Source: Myxococcales bacterium (GTDB taxonomy: Bacteria; Myxococcota_A; Bradymonadia; UBA7976; UBA1532). From it: a stretch of DNA of 34,201 bases. Of this stretch, positions 11,191 through 24,205 are shown piece by piece (within the stretch, counting starts at the first letter, position 1; each line of letters starts with the position of its first letter). The notes beneath the pieces were generated by a model. That model saw only the letters and a list, made by a program, of their open reading frames with translations, was not told where the DNA came from and made no database searches. Made by a program: the position numbers and the translations under genes. The DNA is taken from the NCBI GenBank assembly GCA_009692505.1, contig SHZC01000031.1:1-34201 (forward strand). Direction: 5' to 3'.

Positions 11191-13572
11191 TCACTTCAGA
11201 TCGGCGCAGCAGCGAAACCCAATACGCGGCGTCGTGCTGCCTGCCGAGCGTCGGCCGCCGGCACTGCACTGGGCGTCCTCGTCCGCCGAGGTGAAGTCCC
11301 CTCCGCGCACCGTCTGTTCACCGGTCCACTCGGCGACGTTTCCGCTCATGTCGACGGCACCCGACGCGCTGCGGCACTTGCTGAACTTGCCCGCCGCAGC
11401 GAGGCTTCGCGCCTCACCGTCCGCGTCTTCGGTGTTGCAGCGGGCCGCGTCGAACGTCTTGCCGTAGGGAAAGTCTCCACCGCCGCCGCGACACGCACGC
11501 TGCCACTCGGTGTCGGCGCAGAGCCGCTTGCCAGATGCCTTGCACAGGGCACCGGCCGCGTCGAAGGTGACCTGCGTCTTCGGGGAGGCGCCGGCACCGG
11601 GGTACTCGTAGCCATCGATGCAGTAGGCCTTCCCGTCGCGCGCCATGGCCACGGCTTCGGCGCCGAGCACGTCCCGGCCCTTGATGGACCCCTTCGGAAA
11701 CGGGCCGGTGGGGATGAGGATCATGCCGCTCGCGCAGCTCACCTTCTCGTCGGTGGACTTGGGCGGCGGCGGCGGAGCCGCGAGCTCGGGAGGGGGGGCT
11801 GGGCGGCTCACGGAGGCCACGCTGGCCGGCGCAGGCCTCGGGGCCTCCGTGGCACGGGGCGGCGGAGCGGTGGGCCTCGGGGGCGGCGGAGCGGTGGGCC
11901 TCGGGGGCACCGGTGACGGCGTGAGCGCGGGCGTGGGCCTCGGCGTCGCGACCGAACGCTCGCTGATAGGGGCAGGCGGTCTTGCCGCAGGAATCACCGG
12001 AGAGGCAACAGCCGCCAGGCTTGCGGGCTCGGCCGCCAGGATCGTCGGACGCGCTTCGACCATCGCCGAAGTCGGAGCGGCCACGGGGACCCCCGCGTCG
12101 ACCATCACCCGAACGACCTGCTGCCTCACCGGCGTTTGAGGCCGGGACTGCTGCAGGCGACCGATGACGAAGTACGTGCCCCCGATGACGCACATCACGA
12201 TGACGAAGACGGCGGTCACAAAACCGACGTTCGATCGCACGAACCAAGGCGTCGCCCCGCCCTGCGTTGGGGCCACTGCCGCGACGAACGCCGCCAGCGC
12301 CGGCTCCGTCTCGTCGACGCGCCCGAGCGACTCCCACGGCCGCGTCTCCAACTCCGCGTCCGGTTTGACGCGCGGCACCGTCCCCGTGGAGGCCTTCTGG
12401 TCTCGCCTGTCGCCGGTGCTCTCAAACGATCGCTCGGCCTCAAGATCATCCTCGTCGAGCTCGTCAACCAGAGACAACTCCGCCTCGTCATCCGCGAGCG
12501 GGTCGTGGGCCGAACCGTCCTGGAGACCTTCGGGCGCCTGCACCCTTCGGGTCATGTCGTCGGGGAACAGCGGCTTCGGGGCGCGGATGTCCACCGAGCG
12601 GAGCTCGCGACCGTCGACGTAGGTGGCCAAGGCCTCGATGAACGACTCGGCGGACTCGAAGCGGTCTCGCGGGTTCTCGGCCGTCGCCCGGGCCACGAAC
12701 GCGTCGATGCCCTCGGCCTGGGCCTCGGAGGGCTGGCTGAGAACCTGGCTCGGCGGCGGCGCGTCGCGGTGGTGCACCGTGCCGGTGAGCAACTCGTAGA
12801 AGATGGCGCCCAAGCTGTAGATGTCGCTCCGAGGATCGACCGCGCCGCTCGCGATGAGCTCCGGCGACATATAGGCTCCGAGCCCGGCCTCAAGCTGCGC
12901 CTTGACGAAGACTCCGGTGGGCACGATCTCGTGGGCCGCGAAGTCCGTGACCTTGAGCACATCCGGGAGAATGAGGACGTTTTCCGGCTTGAGGTCGCCA
13001 TGCACCGTGTGGCGGTGCGCGTGGCCGAGCGCCATGGAGATCTGCAGCATCACCGGCTCGATCTCTTTGACGGTGAACGGCTGTCCCGTGGTCTGCCGCA
13101 GCCCGATGATCTTCCGAAGCGTCAGCCCCTCGAGGAGTTGCATGGTGTAGAAAGGGTGATCCCCGTCCAGGTCGCTGTCGTAAAGCCGAACGATGTTCTG
13201 CTGCGAGAGCCTGCGGACCTTGCGAATCGTCTGGCTGAAGGCCTCGCGTCCCTGCGTGGCCGAGTACAGCCCGTCGTGCAGCACCTTCAGCGCGACATCG
13301 ACCTCAATCTCCTGATCGTGTGCGCGATACACGACGCCAAGCGGTCCCACACCGATCAGGTGCCGGATCTCGTAACGCGACTTGACGACATCACCGAGCT
13401 GGAAAGGCAGCTTTTCGGACGCCTTCTGCGCTCTGGCCTTGCGCTTCTCGATGGCGCGCAAGGAGGTGGTGGTCGCCGTGAAGGTCTTGCGGGACCCCGC
13501 AAAACGCTGGCCACAATTCGCACAATGGGGAGCGCCTTCGGCGACCTCACTACCACAACGAAAACAGATCAC
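11191..13572 (-). CDS. membrane Ser/Thr protein kinase with C-terminal FGE-sulfatase-like domain
   Basis: The 793-aa protein starts with GTG after a GGAG site. Order: a zinc ribbon (CFRCG ... CANCG, 3-21); a kinase domain at ~66-320 with the glycine loop GVGPLG, Lys96, catalytic loop HGDLKPEN (Asp193), D210-F-A and SPE; an acidic linker; one membrane span at ~449-471; a Pro/Ala-rich stalk (500-605); and an FGE-sulfatase-like domain (~612-793) with GMILIPTGPF, GKRLCADTEWQRAC, DMSGNVAEWT and RIGFRC. The kinase should be cytoplasmic and the FGE-like part outside. HRD is HGD and DFG is DFA, so it is a non-RD kinase with possibly reduced activity. The pairing of kinase and FGE-like domains is known from Pkn1-type proteins. 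The cyclase follows after seven bases. Confidence 0.92.
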   Translation of the reverse strand: MICFRCGSEVAEGAPHCANCGQRFAGSRKTFTATTTSLRAIEKRKARAQKASEKLPFQLGDVVKSRYEIRHLIGVGPLGVVYRAHDQEIEVDVALKVLHDGLYSATQGREAFSQTIRKVRRLSQQNIVRLYDSDLDGDHPFYTMQLLEGLTLRKIIGLRQTTGQPFTVKEIEPVMLQISMALGHAHRHTVHGDLKPENVLILPDVLKVTDFAAHEIVPTGVFVKAQLEAGLGAYMSPELIASGAVDPRSDIYSLGAIFYELLTGTVHHRDAPPPSQVLSQPSEAQAEGIDAFVARATAENPRDRFESAESFIEALATYVDGRELRSVDIRAPKPLFPDDMTRRVQAPEGLQDGSAHDPLADDEAELSLVDELDEDDLEAERSFESTGDRRDQKASTGTVPRVKPDAELETRPWESLGRVDETEPALAAFVAAVAPTQGGATPWFVRSNVGFVTAVFVIVMCVIGGTYFVIGRLQQSRPQTPVRQQVVRVMVDAGVPVAAPTSAMVEARPTILAAEPASLAAVASPVIPAARPPAPISERSVATPRPTPALTPSPVPPRPTAPPPPRPTAPPPRATEAPRPAPASVASVSRPAPPPELAAPPPPPKSTDEKVSCASGMILIPTGPFPKGSIKGRDVLGAEAVAMARDGKAYCIDGYEYPGAGASPKTQVTFDAAGALCKASGKRLCADTEWQRACRGGGGDFPYGKTFDAARCNTEDADGEARSLAAAGKFSKCRSASGAVDMSGNVAEWTGEQTVRGGDFTSADEDAQCSAGGRRSAGSTTPRIGFRCCADLK
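11857..11904. repeat. 24-bp perfect tandem duplication in the kinase stalk
   Basis: Two identical 24-bp units (11857-11880 and 11881-11904) encode the Pro-rich RPTAPPPP/RPTAPPPR part of the stalk between the membrane span and the FGE-like domain. The identity suggests recent duplication or slippage. The unit length keeps the frame. Confidence 0.85.
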
Positions 13573-13613
13573 GTTTGTGCTCCGCGCACGTTCAGGGGGT
13601 CCGAGTGGCGCGC

Positions 13614-13638
13614 CTTGTATCAGAGAGAGGTTGGCCCT

Positions 13639-13642
<4 letters not shown>
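13614..13642 (-). promoter_or_regulatory. candidate promoter for the kinase-cyclase-purine genes
   Basis: Read on the minus strand, TTGAAG (13642-13637) and TACAAG (13619-13614) are separated by 17 bp. Each matches the sigma-70 consensus at four of six positions. The -35 overlaps the dut stop codon, and the predicted start would be about 34 nt before the kinase GTG. No terminator separates dut from the kinase gene, so read-through is equally possible. Confidence 0.35.
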
Positions 13643-14082
<440 letters not shown>

Positions 14083-14089
14083 AGGAAGG

Positions 14090-16192
14090 TCAGGCTTGGC
14101 CGACCGTCTGGAGAGCCTCGCGCCGCGACAGGCGAATCTTGCCCGTGCGGTCGACGCCGATGCACTTGACGTAGATCTCGTCGCCCTCGGTGAGGATGTC
14201 CTCAACGCGCTCGACGCGCTGGTCGGAGAGCTCGGAGATGTGGCAGAGCCCGTCGGTGCCCGGGAGGATCTCGACGAAGGCGCCGAAGTCCATGATCTTC
14301 CGGACGGTGCCCTGATAGATCTTGCCGACCTCGGGCTCCTGGGTGAGCCCCTTGATGATCTCCATGGCGCGGTGGGCGCTCTCGCTGTCCTTCGCGGCGA
14401 TGCTCACCTTGCCGGTGTCGTCCACGTCGACCTGCACGCCGGTCTGCTCGACGATGCCACGGATCGTCTTGCCTCCGGGTCCGATGATGTCCCGGATCTT
14501 GTCGGGCTTGACGAACATCAGGAAGATGCGCGGCGCGTGATTCGAGAGGTCGCTGCGCGGGGCCGAGATGCACTTGGCCATCTCACCGAGGATATGGATC
14601 CGGCCCGCCTTGGCCTGGAGCAGGGCCTTCTCGAGCACGGAGCGCGCGAGGCCTTCGATCTTCATGTCCATCTGAAGGGCGGTGATGCCGTCCTTCGTGC
14701 CGATGACCTTGAAGTCCATGTCGCCCAAGTGATCCTCGTCGCCGAGGATGTCGGAGAGCACGGCGAGCTTGTCGCCCTCAGCGATGAGGCCCATGGCGAT
14801 GCCGGCCACCGGCTTCACAAACGGGACGCCGGCCTCCATGAGGGCCATCGACGAGGCGCAGACCGTGGCCATCGACGAGCTGCCATTGGACTCAAGGACC
14901 TCGCTGACGACGCGGATCGTGTACCCGAAGGTGTCGTGATCCGGCAGCAGCTTCTCGATGCCGCGCTGCGCGAGGTTGCCGTGCCCGATCTCGCGTCGGC
15001 TCGACCCACGCATGGGCTTCGCCTCGCCCGTGCAGAACGGCGGGAAGTTGTAGTGAAGCATGAACTTCACGAAGTGGTCGCCGAGCAGGTTGTCGATCCG
15101 CTGCTCGTCGCGGCGGGTGCCCAAGGTGATCGTGGCCAGCGCCTGCGTCTCGCCGCGCGTGAACAACGCGGAGCCGTGGGTGCGGGGGAGCACCTTGACC
15201 TCGCAGCTGATCGGGCGGATCTCGTCGGTGCGACGACCGTCGATGCGGACGCCCTCCTCGACGACCTGGGTTCGGATGATGTCCTTCTGCAGCTTGTGCA
15301 GGTGGCCATCAATCTCGAGCTCACGGCCGGCCAACGCCGGGTTGCTCGCGACCACCTCGGCGATGACCGCCTTGCAGGCCGATGAGATCGCGTCGCGGCG
15401 AGCCTTCTTGTCATGGATGACGCAAGCGTCCGCCAGACGATCAAGGGCCACGTCGACCACGCGCTCATAGAGGTCGTAGTCAAAGGCCGGGGCGACCGCG
15501 ATCTGCTTGACCTTGCCAGCGAGCCGCACCAGCTCCCGCTGCATGGCGATGATGGGCTTCATGGCCTCGTGGCCAGCCATGATCGCGTCGATCAAGGTCG
15601 ACTCGCCGACCTCGTTGGCCTCACCCTCGACCATGCAGATCGCGTCGGCGGTGCCGGCCACGATCAGCTCGAGCTCGGCGCTGTCGACCACGTCCAAGGG
15701 CGGGTTGATTACGAACTGCCCACCGATGCGCACGACACGGCATCCGGCCGACGGTCCCTCGAAAGGAATGTCGCTGATCGCCAAGCAGGCCGAGGCGCCG
15801 ATCATCGCGCAGATGGCCGGATCGTTCCGGTTGTCCGTGGACATGACCGTGGCGATGAGCTGAATCTCTTTGCGCCAGAACTTCGGGAAGAGCGGCCGGT
15901 TGGGCCGGTCGATGAGCCGCGCGATCAGGATCTCCCAAGGCGCCAAGCGCCCCTCGCGCTTGAAATATCCGCCGGGGATCTTCCCGGACGCGTACATCTT
16001 TTCGACGTACTCGACCGTGAGCGGCAGGAAGTCGGTGCCGGGCTTCGAGTACTTCGCCCCGCAAACGGTGACCAGGACGACCGTGTCGCCCATGGTCACG
16101 AGGACGGCGCCGTCTGCTTGACGGGCCAGGCGTCCGGTCTCGAGGATGACCTCGGTGTGACCGAACGGTGCTTTCAGGGTGATGACCCCCAT
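14090..16192 (-). CDS. pnp: polyribonucleotide nucleotidyltransferase (PNPase)
   Basis: PNPase degrades RNA 3' to 5' by phosphorolysis. The 700-aa protein has two RNase PH-like domains separated by a helical region. The catalytic stretch [17 protein letters not shown] supplies the active-site Asp residues, and [16 protein letters not shown] is characteristic. A KH domain begins near 566 ([11 protein letters not shown]), and an S1 domain fills the last ~79 residues ([19 protein letters not shown]). The ATG at 16192 follows GGAGAGGAGC. It lies 231 bp after rpsO, with a terminator and a long hairpin between, the arrangement expected where pnp is partly read through and self-controlled. dut follows seven bases later. 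Confidence 0.97.
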   Translation of the reverse strand: MGVITLKAPFGHTEVILETGRLARQADGAVLVTMGDTVVLVTVCGAKYSKPGTDFLPLTVEYVEKMYASGKIPGGYFKREGRLAPWEILIARLIDRPNRPLFPKFWRKEIQLIATVMSTDNRNDPAICAMIGASACLAISDIPFEGPSAGCRVVRIGGQFVINPPLDVVDSAELELIVAGTADAICMVEGEANEVGESTLIDAIMAGHEAMKPIIAMQRELVRLAGKVKQIAVAPAFDYDLYERVVDVALDRLADACVIHDKKARRDAISSACKAVIAEVVASNPALAGRELEIDGHLHKLQKDIIRTQVVEEGVRIDGRRTDEIRPISCEVKVLPRTHGSALFTRGETQALATITLGTRRDEQRIDNLLGDHFVKFMLHYNFPPFCTGEAKPMRGSSRREIGHGNLAQRGIEKLLPDHDTFGYTIRVVSEVLESNGSSSMATVCASSMALMEAGVPFVKPVAGIAMGLIAEGDKLAVLSDILGDEDHLGDMDFKVIGTKDGITALQMDMKIEGLARSVLEKALLQAKAGRIHILGEMAKCISAPRSDLSNHAPRIFLMFVKPDKIRDIIGPGGKTIRGIVEQTGVQVDVDDTGKVSIAAKDSESAHRAMEIIKGLTQEPEVGKIYQGTVRKIMDFGAFVEILPGTDGLCHISELSDQRVERVEDILTEGDEIYVKCIGVDRTGKIRLSRREALQTVGQA

Positions 16193-16291
16193 CAGTGCTC
16201 CTCTCCGCGCCCGACCACGCGTCTGTTCTCGCGCGTATTCCGGTCGTCGCGATTGAGCGCCCGCCCTGCCACCGACTCGCCGCTTCTGTTC

Positions 16292-16334
16292 CTGACCCGA
16301 AGCCCCCCTGCTGATGAGGAGGGACTCGGGTCAG
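16292..16334 (-). promoter_or_regulatory. long hairpin in the pnp leader (possible RNase III/PNPase control site)
   Basis: In the minus-strand RNA, bases 16334-16317 can pair with 16309-16292: 18 positions with 15 Watson-Crick pairs, two G-U and one mismatch, and a 7-nt loop. It lies about 100 nt before the pnp ATG with no T-run, so it is not a terminator. A smaller hairpin (16338-16352) sits just upstream. In Escherichia coli, PNPase represses its own leader after RNase III cuts such a stem; the same role here is inference. Confidence 0.55.
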
Positions 16335-16377
16335 ATACGAAGTCCGGCTTCGACCTTCTACAGGGCACGCGCAGTCC

Positions 16378-16410
16378 AAAAACGCGAAGGGGAGCCACTT
16401 GGCTCCCCTT
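16378..16410 (-). terminator. intrinsic terminator between rpsO and pnp
   Basis: Directly after the rpsO stop the minus-strand RNA forms a perfect 10-bp stem, AAGGGGAGCC/GGCTCCCCTT with a 4-nt loop (16410-16387). It is followed by CGCG and five U's (16382-16378). The short spacer before the U-run suggests incomplete termination, allowing pnp to be read through. An rpsO-pnp terminator is known from Escherichia coli. Confidence 0.75.
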
Positions 16411-16423
16411 CTCCACGAATCAA

Positions 16424-16693
16424 CTACTTCTTGAGGCCTAAGCTCTCGGCGAGCTTCTTGTATCGACTCAGGTCGATCACCCGCAGGTAGGCCACGAGCC
16501 GGCGGCGCTTACCCGTGAGCTTCAAGAGGCCGCGGCGGGAGTGGTGGTCCTGCTTGTGGATCTTGAAGTGCTCGGTGAGGTCGAGGATACGCTGCGTGAG
16601 CAACGCGACCTGGACCTCGGGCGAGCCGGTGTCGGCCTCGCCCGTCTTGTACTTGTCGATTATGCTTGCTTTGACTTCATGTGCGAGCGGCAT
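16424..16693 (-). CDS. rpsO: 30S ribosomal protein S15
   Basis: S15 is a primary binder of the 16S rRNA central domain. The 89-aa length is exact for the family. The signature regions [39 protein letters not shown] and RRRLVAYL are intact, here encoded without gaps. The ATG at 16693 follows GAGGA with seven-base spacing. A promoter-like pair of hexamers and a ~70-nt leader precede it. S15 often represses its own mRNA by binding its leader; no specific structure is claimed here. A terminator follows. Confidence 0.98.
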   Translation of the reverse strand: MPLAHEVKASIIDKYKTGEADTGSPEVQVALLTQRILDLTEHFKIHKQDHHSRRGLLKLTGKRRRLVAYLRVIDLSRYKKLAESLGLKK

Positions 16694-16768
16694 TTGTGTC
16701 CTCGATTCTTTGAGGTTTGGGCGAGTGGCCGAGCCGTCGTTCAGCCGCCGCAGTTCTAATCGGGCCGC

Positions 16769-16797
16769 GTGATACAGTACGGTGGCCGCATCGTCAA
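16769..16797 (-). promoter_or_regulatory. candidate sigma-70 promoter of rpsO
   Basis: On the minus strand TTGACG (16797-16792, five of six) and TATCAC (16774-16769, four of six) are spaced by exactly 17 bp. The -35 contains the truB stop codon. The predicted start near 16762 gives a leader of about 70 nt, enough for an S15-binding structure. Confidence 0.6.
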
Positions 16798-17756
16798 GCT
16801 TCTTTATGACCTTCGCGGCTGAGGTCGCCGCCGAATCCCCGCGTCACCCGAGCGTCACCGGCTTCGCTGACCTCCAGGATGGCGACGAGGTCCAGGCGGG
16901 CGTCGAGGGCCAGGGCGACCCCGGCTGCCAGACCGGTCGCGCGGGCAACCTTCCCGTCGCGGATCGATCGCGCAAGCTGGTCGTCGACGTGGAGCACCGG
17001 GAAGTGCGCGAGCGCGGCGGCCGGGCTCAGGGCAAAGGCCGCCATGACACCCGCCGGATCGGCCTCCAGTCGCTCGAGCGAGACCGCCTGCGAGATCGAG
17101 AGCGGGCCCACGCAGGTCCGCCTCAACGCCGTCAGGTGACCACCAACCCCCAGGGCCCGACCCAGATCAATCGCCAGGCTCCGGATGTAAGTCCCCTTCG
17201 AACACGACACCTCGAGATCGACCTCAGGCAACGCGAGACGGGTGGCTTCGAGGTGCTGGACGCTGACCTGTCGAAGCGGGACCTCGACGACCTCACCGGC
17301 CCGGGCGAGCGCGTACATCCGCTGGCCTCCAACCTTGACGGCCGACTGAGGCGGCGGGCGCTGCTCGATGGTCCCGCGAAACCGGGGCAGCACGCCGAGC
17401 ACGTCCGCCTCACTGAGTGCGGCGAGCGCGTCCGGGGTCGCCTCGTGCAGCGTGCGACCATCCACGTCGCCGCTCTCGGTCTCAAGCCCGAGCCGAAGCG
17501 TCGCCACATAGGCCTTCGACTCAGCGGTCAGAAAGGGAGACAGCTTCGTCGCCTCGCCCAGACAGACGACCAAGAGCCCGGTCGCCAGCGGATCCAGCGT
17601 CCCAGTATGGCCAACACGCCGGTTGCCGACAGCTCGGCGGACGCGGGCGACGACGTCGAAGCTGGTGGGGCCGAGCGGCTTGTCGATCAGCAGGACGGCC
17701 CCGCGTGCGGGCACGTGATCTTCGTTCCGCTCGGCTCGCCTCGGCGGGGAGGTCAT
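16794..17756 (-). CDS. truB: tRNA pseudouridine-55 synthase (TruB)
   Basis: TruB isomerises U55 in the T-loop of tRNAs. The 320-aa protein has the family motif [12 protein letters not shown] with catalytic Asp55, the preceding [15 protein letters not shown], and the later [14 protein letters not shown]. The C-terminal part (~230-320) looks like the PUA-type domain ([16 protein letters not shown]) with a family-typical gap in conservation. ATG 17756 overlaps the rbfA stop as ATGA. The rbfA-truB-rpsO-pnp order is the widespread proteobacterial one. Confidence 0.96.
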   Translation of the reverse strand: MTSPPRRAERNEDHVPARGAVLLIDKPLGPTSFDVVARVRRAVGNRRVGHTGTLDPLATGLLVVCLGEATKLSPFLTAESKAYVATLRLGLETESGDVDGRTLHEATPDALAALSEADVLGVLPRFRGTIEQRPPPQSAVKVGGQRMYALARAGEVVEVPLRQVSVQHLEATRLALPEVDLEVSCSKGTYIRSLAIDLGRALGVGGHLTALRRTCVGPLSISQAVSLERLEADPAGVMAAFALSPAAALAHFPVLHVDDQLARSIRDGKVARATGLAAGVALALDARLDLVAILEVSEAGDARVTRGFGGDLSREGHKEA

Positions 17757-18151
17757 GACTCCGGCTCATCCTCAGCGGGCTCATCGGGCTTCTCGACGAA
17801 GCCAAGCTCGCGCAAGACCTCGTCAATCCGCGCACCATAGGCGCCGGAACGGTCAATCTCGAAGGCCAGCGTGGGCGTCGTCCGAAGGCGAATCCGCGAG
17901 CCGACCTCTCGCCGAAGAAAACCAGACGCGCTCCGCAGGCCGACCAAAGCGGCCTTCTGAGCGTTCAGATCTTCGGAGGGCGCGAGCGCGACGAAGACGG
18001 TCGCCTCGCGGAGGTCGCCGGTGATCTCGACCTCCGTGACGGTCACACCGACGACCCGAGGGTCTTTGATATGGAAGGAGATGAGCTCCGCCATGACCTC
18101 ACGGATGAGGCCGGCGACGCGATGAGTGCGGTGGGAAGGGGAATTGGCCAT
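17753..18151 (-). CDS. rbfA: 30S ribosome-binding factor RbfA
   Basis: RbfA is a small KH-like protein needed for late 30S maturation and cold adaptation. The 132-aa product has HRVAGLIREVMAELI at the N-terminus, then IKDPRVVGVTVTEVEITGDLREATVFV and a C-terminal LRTTPTLAFEIDRS, all standard. A final acidic tail ([13 protein letters not shown]) is dispensable in relatives. It begins 18 bases after the infB stop and its stop overlaps the truB start, so it lies inside the same transcript. Confidence 0.95.
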   Translation of the reverse strand: MANSPSHRTHRVAGLIREVMAELISFHIKDPRVVGVTVTEVEITGDLREATVFVALAPSEDLNAQKAALVGLRSASGFLRREVGSRIRLRTTPTLAFEIDRSGAYGARIDEVLRELGFVEKPDEPAEDEPES

Positions 18152-18169
18152 GAGCCGATGAGCAGCAGC

Positions 18170-21079
<2,910 letters not shown>

Positions 21080-21142
21080 GCGTTCTCCAAAAACCTCAAC
21101 CTCGGGCCGCGGGGCAGCATGGCCGCCGAGGATCGGGCGCGT

Positions 21143-21170
21143 AATATAGGGATTCCGAATCAGGTCGCAA
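21143..21170 (-). promoter_or_regulatory. candidate internal promoter before infB
   Basis: Minus-strand TTGCGA (21170-21165) and TATATT (21148-21143, five of six) are 16 bp apart in the 80-bp gap between the ylxR/L7Ae gene and infB. The predicted start near 21136 leaves a ~56-nt leader. The TATATT stands out in a very GC-rich context. Confidence 0.4.
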
Positions 21171-21795
21171 CCAAAAGGCGGCGGCGCCAGCCAAACTCCG
21201 TCGATAGTCGTGTGGCCCACGACTCAACTTCAATCGCAACGGCCGCGACCAACGCGCGGCCTTGAGCCGTGCCGAGAGAGTCGCGTGTGCCAAAGATCTC
21301 GACCGGGACGCCCGTACCGAGGGCCAAGGCCCGAAAGCGGGCCGCCGTCGCCTCGGCTGCGTCTTCCGCCAGCACGAGCAGCAAGACCCTGTTTGCTCCG
21401 AAGGCGGCCTCGATAACGTCGGCCCCCGACTCGGTCGCCCGGGCTCGACGCGCTAGGACCAGAGCGTCGCTGAGCCGGGCCTCGATGGCCGCGATCGTCT
21501 CTTGGACGAGGGCCTCTCCATCCGGGGCCGGCGCGTTGACGACGAGGTGTACGAACGCTCGTGAGAGCGCCTTACGTTTGATCGCGGTCTCGAAACAGGT
21601 CCGGTCATAGCAGAGGTGCGCGCCCCGGCCGGGCCCACGCAGGTAACGATCAATCCCGTACTCGCCGGCGGGCCCCCGAATGACGCGGACGAGCGATGAC
21701 CGCGGGAACTCACCCCGGCAGCCAATGCAGGTTCTCGTGGGAACGTCTGGCTTGGGACCCGCTCGACGGGGCCCTTTGCGAGGACGGGAGACCAT
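21160..21795 (-). CDS. YlxR-L7Ae fusion protein (nusA-infB operon RNA-binding protein)
   Basis: The product joins two proteins usually encoded separately between nusA and infB. Residues ~17-85 are YlxR (DUF448): TRTCIGCRGEFPRSSLVRVIR, then GRGAHLCYDRTCFETAIKRKALSRAF. Residues ~95-190 have the L7Ae/YlxQ-like pattern (GANRVLLLVLAEDAAEATAARFRALA, then GTGVPVEIFGTRDSLG). Both halves are predicted RNA-binders, and YlxR has been linked to RNase P and transcription control in other bacteria. I prefer ATG 21795 (211 aa) to the one two codons earlier, because GAAAGGA then sits five bases before it. It lies 21 bases after nusA. The fusion call is by motif; the family L7Ae relation is moderately sure. 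Confidence 0.85.
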   Translation of the reverse strand: MVSRPRKGPRRAGPKPDVPTRTCIGCRGEFPRSSLVRVIRGPAGEYGIDRYLRGPGRGAHLCYDRTCFETAIKRKALSRAFVHLVVNAPAPDGEALVQETIAAIEARLSDALVLARRARATESGADVIEAAFGANRVLLLVLAEDAAEATAARFRALALGTGVPVEIFGTRDSLGTAQGRALVAAVAIEVESWATRLSTEFGWRRRLLVAT

Positions 21796-21816
21796 GAACA
21801 TCCTTTCGGTAGTCGC

Positions 21817-23448
<1,632 letters not shown>

Positions 23449-23472
23449 GCGGATTCTCCAAAGAGTCCAGCG

Positions 23473-24027
23473 TCAGGGCTTGCGTTTTTGCCCACCGGGG
23501 GGCAGCGCGAATTTCAAGTGAGCTTTTTGAATGCGATCAATCGAGAGGCGGACCGGGACCTCCTCGCAGACGAGCGTGAGCTCATCGGCGACGACGCCTT
23601 CGATTCGACCCGTGAACTTTCGCCGACCGTCGACGGCGTCGAGCAACTGAAGAATGCACTCCAAGCCGATGTGCTGGCGGAAGTGCTGGTCGGTCATGAG
23701 CGGACGATCAAGGCCCGGGGACGAGACTCGAAGGTCGTAGGCCTCGGCGATCGGGTCGTCGACGTCAAGCGCGGCGGAGAGGTCGGGGCTGATGCGGGCA
23801 CAATCGTCCAAAGTGACGCCGCTCCCCTCGCCTTCTGCCTCGGCCGGTCGGTCGATGTAGACCCACAAGAGCGCGCGATGGCCTTCTTTGGCCTGCTCCA
23901 CGCCGACGAACTCCAGACCTGCCGCACGAATGATGGGCTCGACGATCTCGCGGATGCGGGCTGGCACTGGGCGTTGTGCCCCGCCAATCCAGCGCGCCTC
24001 GGTCGGCTCCATCGGAGTGTCGAACAT
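23473..24027 (-). CDS. rimP: ribosome maturation factor RimP
   Basis: RimP assists 30S assembly. The protein has the N-terminal alpha/beta domain (VPARIREIVEPIIRAAGLEFVGVE ... LLWVYIDRP) and GVTLDDCARISPDLSAALDVDDPIAEAYDLRVSSPGLDRPL, the family signature. A C-terminal Sm-like domain follows (FTGRIEGVVADELTLV). I choose ATG 24027 (184 aa). A TTG two codons earlier (24033), four bases after a GGAG, is also possible. An N-terminal tail of ~20 residues precedes the conserved part. It is the first gene of the nusA-infB operon, and a terminator hairpin lies 35-59 bases before its start. Confidence 0.93.
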   Translation of the reverse strand: MFDTPMEPTEARWIGGAQRPVPARIREIVEPIIRAAGLEFVGVEQAKEGHRALLWVYIDRPAEAEGEGSGVTLDDCARISPDLSAALDVDDPIAEAYDLRVSSPGLDRPLMTDQHFRQHIGLECILQLLDAVDGRRKFTGRIEGVVADELTLVCEEVPVRLSIDRIQKAHLKFALPPGGQKRKP

Positions 24028-24061
24028 GGTCAAGGGGCTCCAGTTGCGCGATCGCGGCCAT

Positions 24062-24086
24062 AAAAAAAAGGGCCCGAGAGGCCCTT
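24062..24086 (-). terminator. intrinsic terminator/attenuator in the rimP-nusA leader
   Basis: The minus-strand RNA reads AAGGGCC, loop TCTCG, GGCCCTT, then U's: a perfect 7-bp stem (24086-24068) followed by T's at 24069-24062. No minus-strand gene precedes it within this gap; the neighbour to the right is on the plus strand. It would therefore end a leader transcript, making it an attenuator candidate for the whole operon. Confidence 0.75.
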
Positions 24087-24205
24087 CGCGAAGATCCAGA
24101 ATGGCTCACCTACGAAAGCGGTGGCCCCTTTAGCATGGCTCTGATCGCAGCGCAAGGCGGACTGGCGTGGCGAATCGTTCGCCGCTGGTGGCATGATGCC
24201 GCCGC
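24087..24205. promoter_or_regulatory. divergent control region of rimP operon and nitrilase gene
   Basis: This 119-bp gap must hold the main promoter of the large minus-strand operon. I see two dyads: ggcgaa-tcg-ttcgcc (24169-24183) and the 11-bp palindrome ggcatgatgcc (24190-24200), six bases before the plus-strand ATG. A weak minus-strand TTGCGC-N17-TAAAGG pair is present. No tRNA fold was found in it. Confidence 0.35.

Noticed and set aside
13573..13638. Purine riboswitch upstream of the kinase/purine genes
   Set aside because: The gap is only 66 bp and lacks the conserved aptamer core; no purine-gene gap exists because the genes overlap.
14083..14205. Longer dUTPase starting inside pnp
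   Set aside because: It would add 41 basic, Ser-rich residues that are the pnp sequence in another frame; the GTG at 14082 gives the normal length.
21080..21220. Longer IF-2 with 47 extra N-terminal residues
   Set aside because: The IF2_N domain begins at ATG 21079 with a GGAG site; the upstream residues do not resemble the family and overlap the YlxR-L7Ae gene.
24087..24205. Possible initiator tRNA before rimP-nusA, as in Escherichia coli
   Set aside because: No T-arm consensus, acceptor stem or CCA-adjacent pattern was found on either strand.
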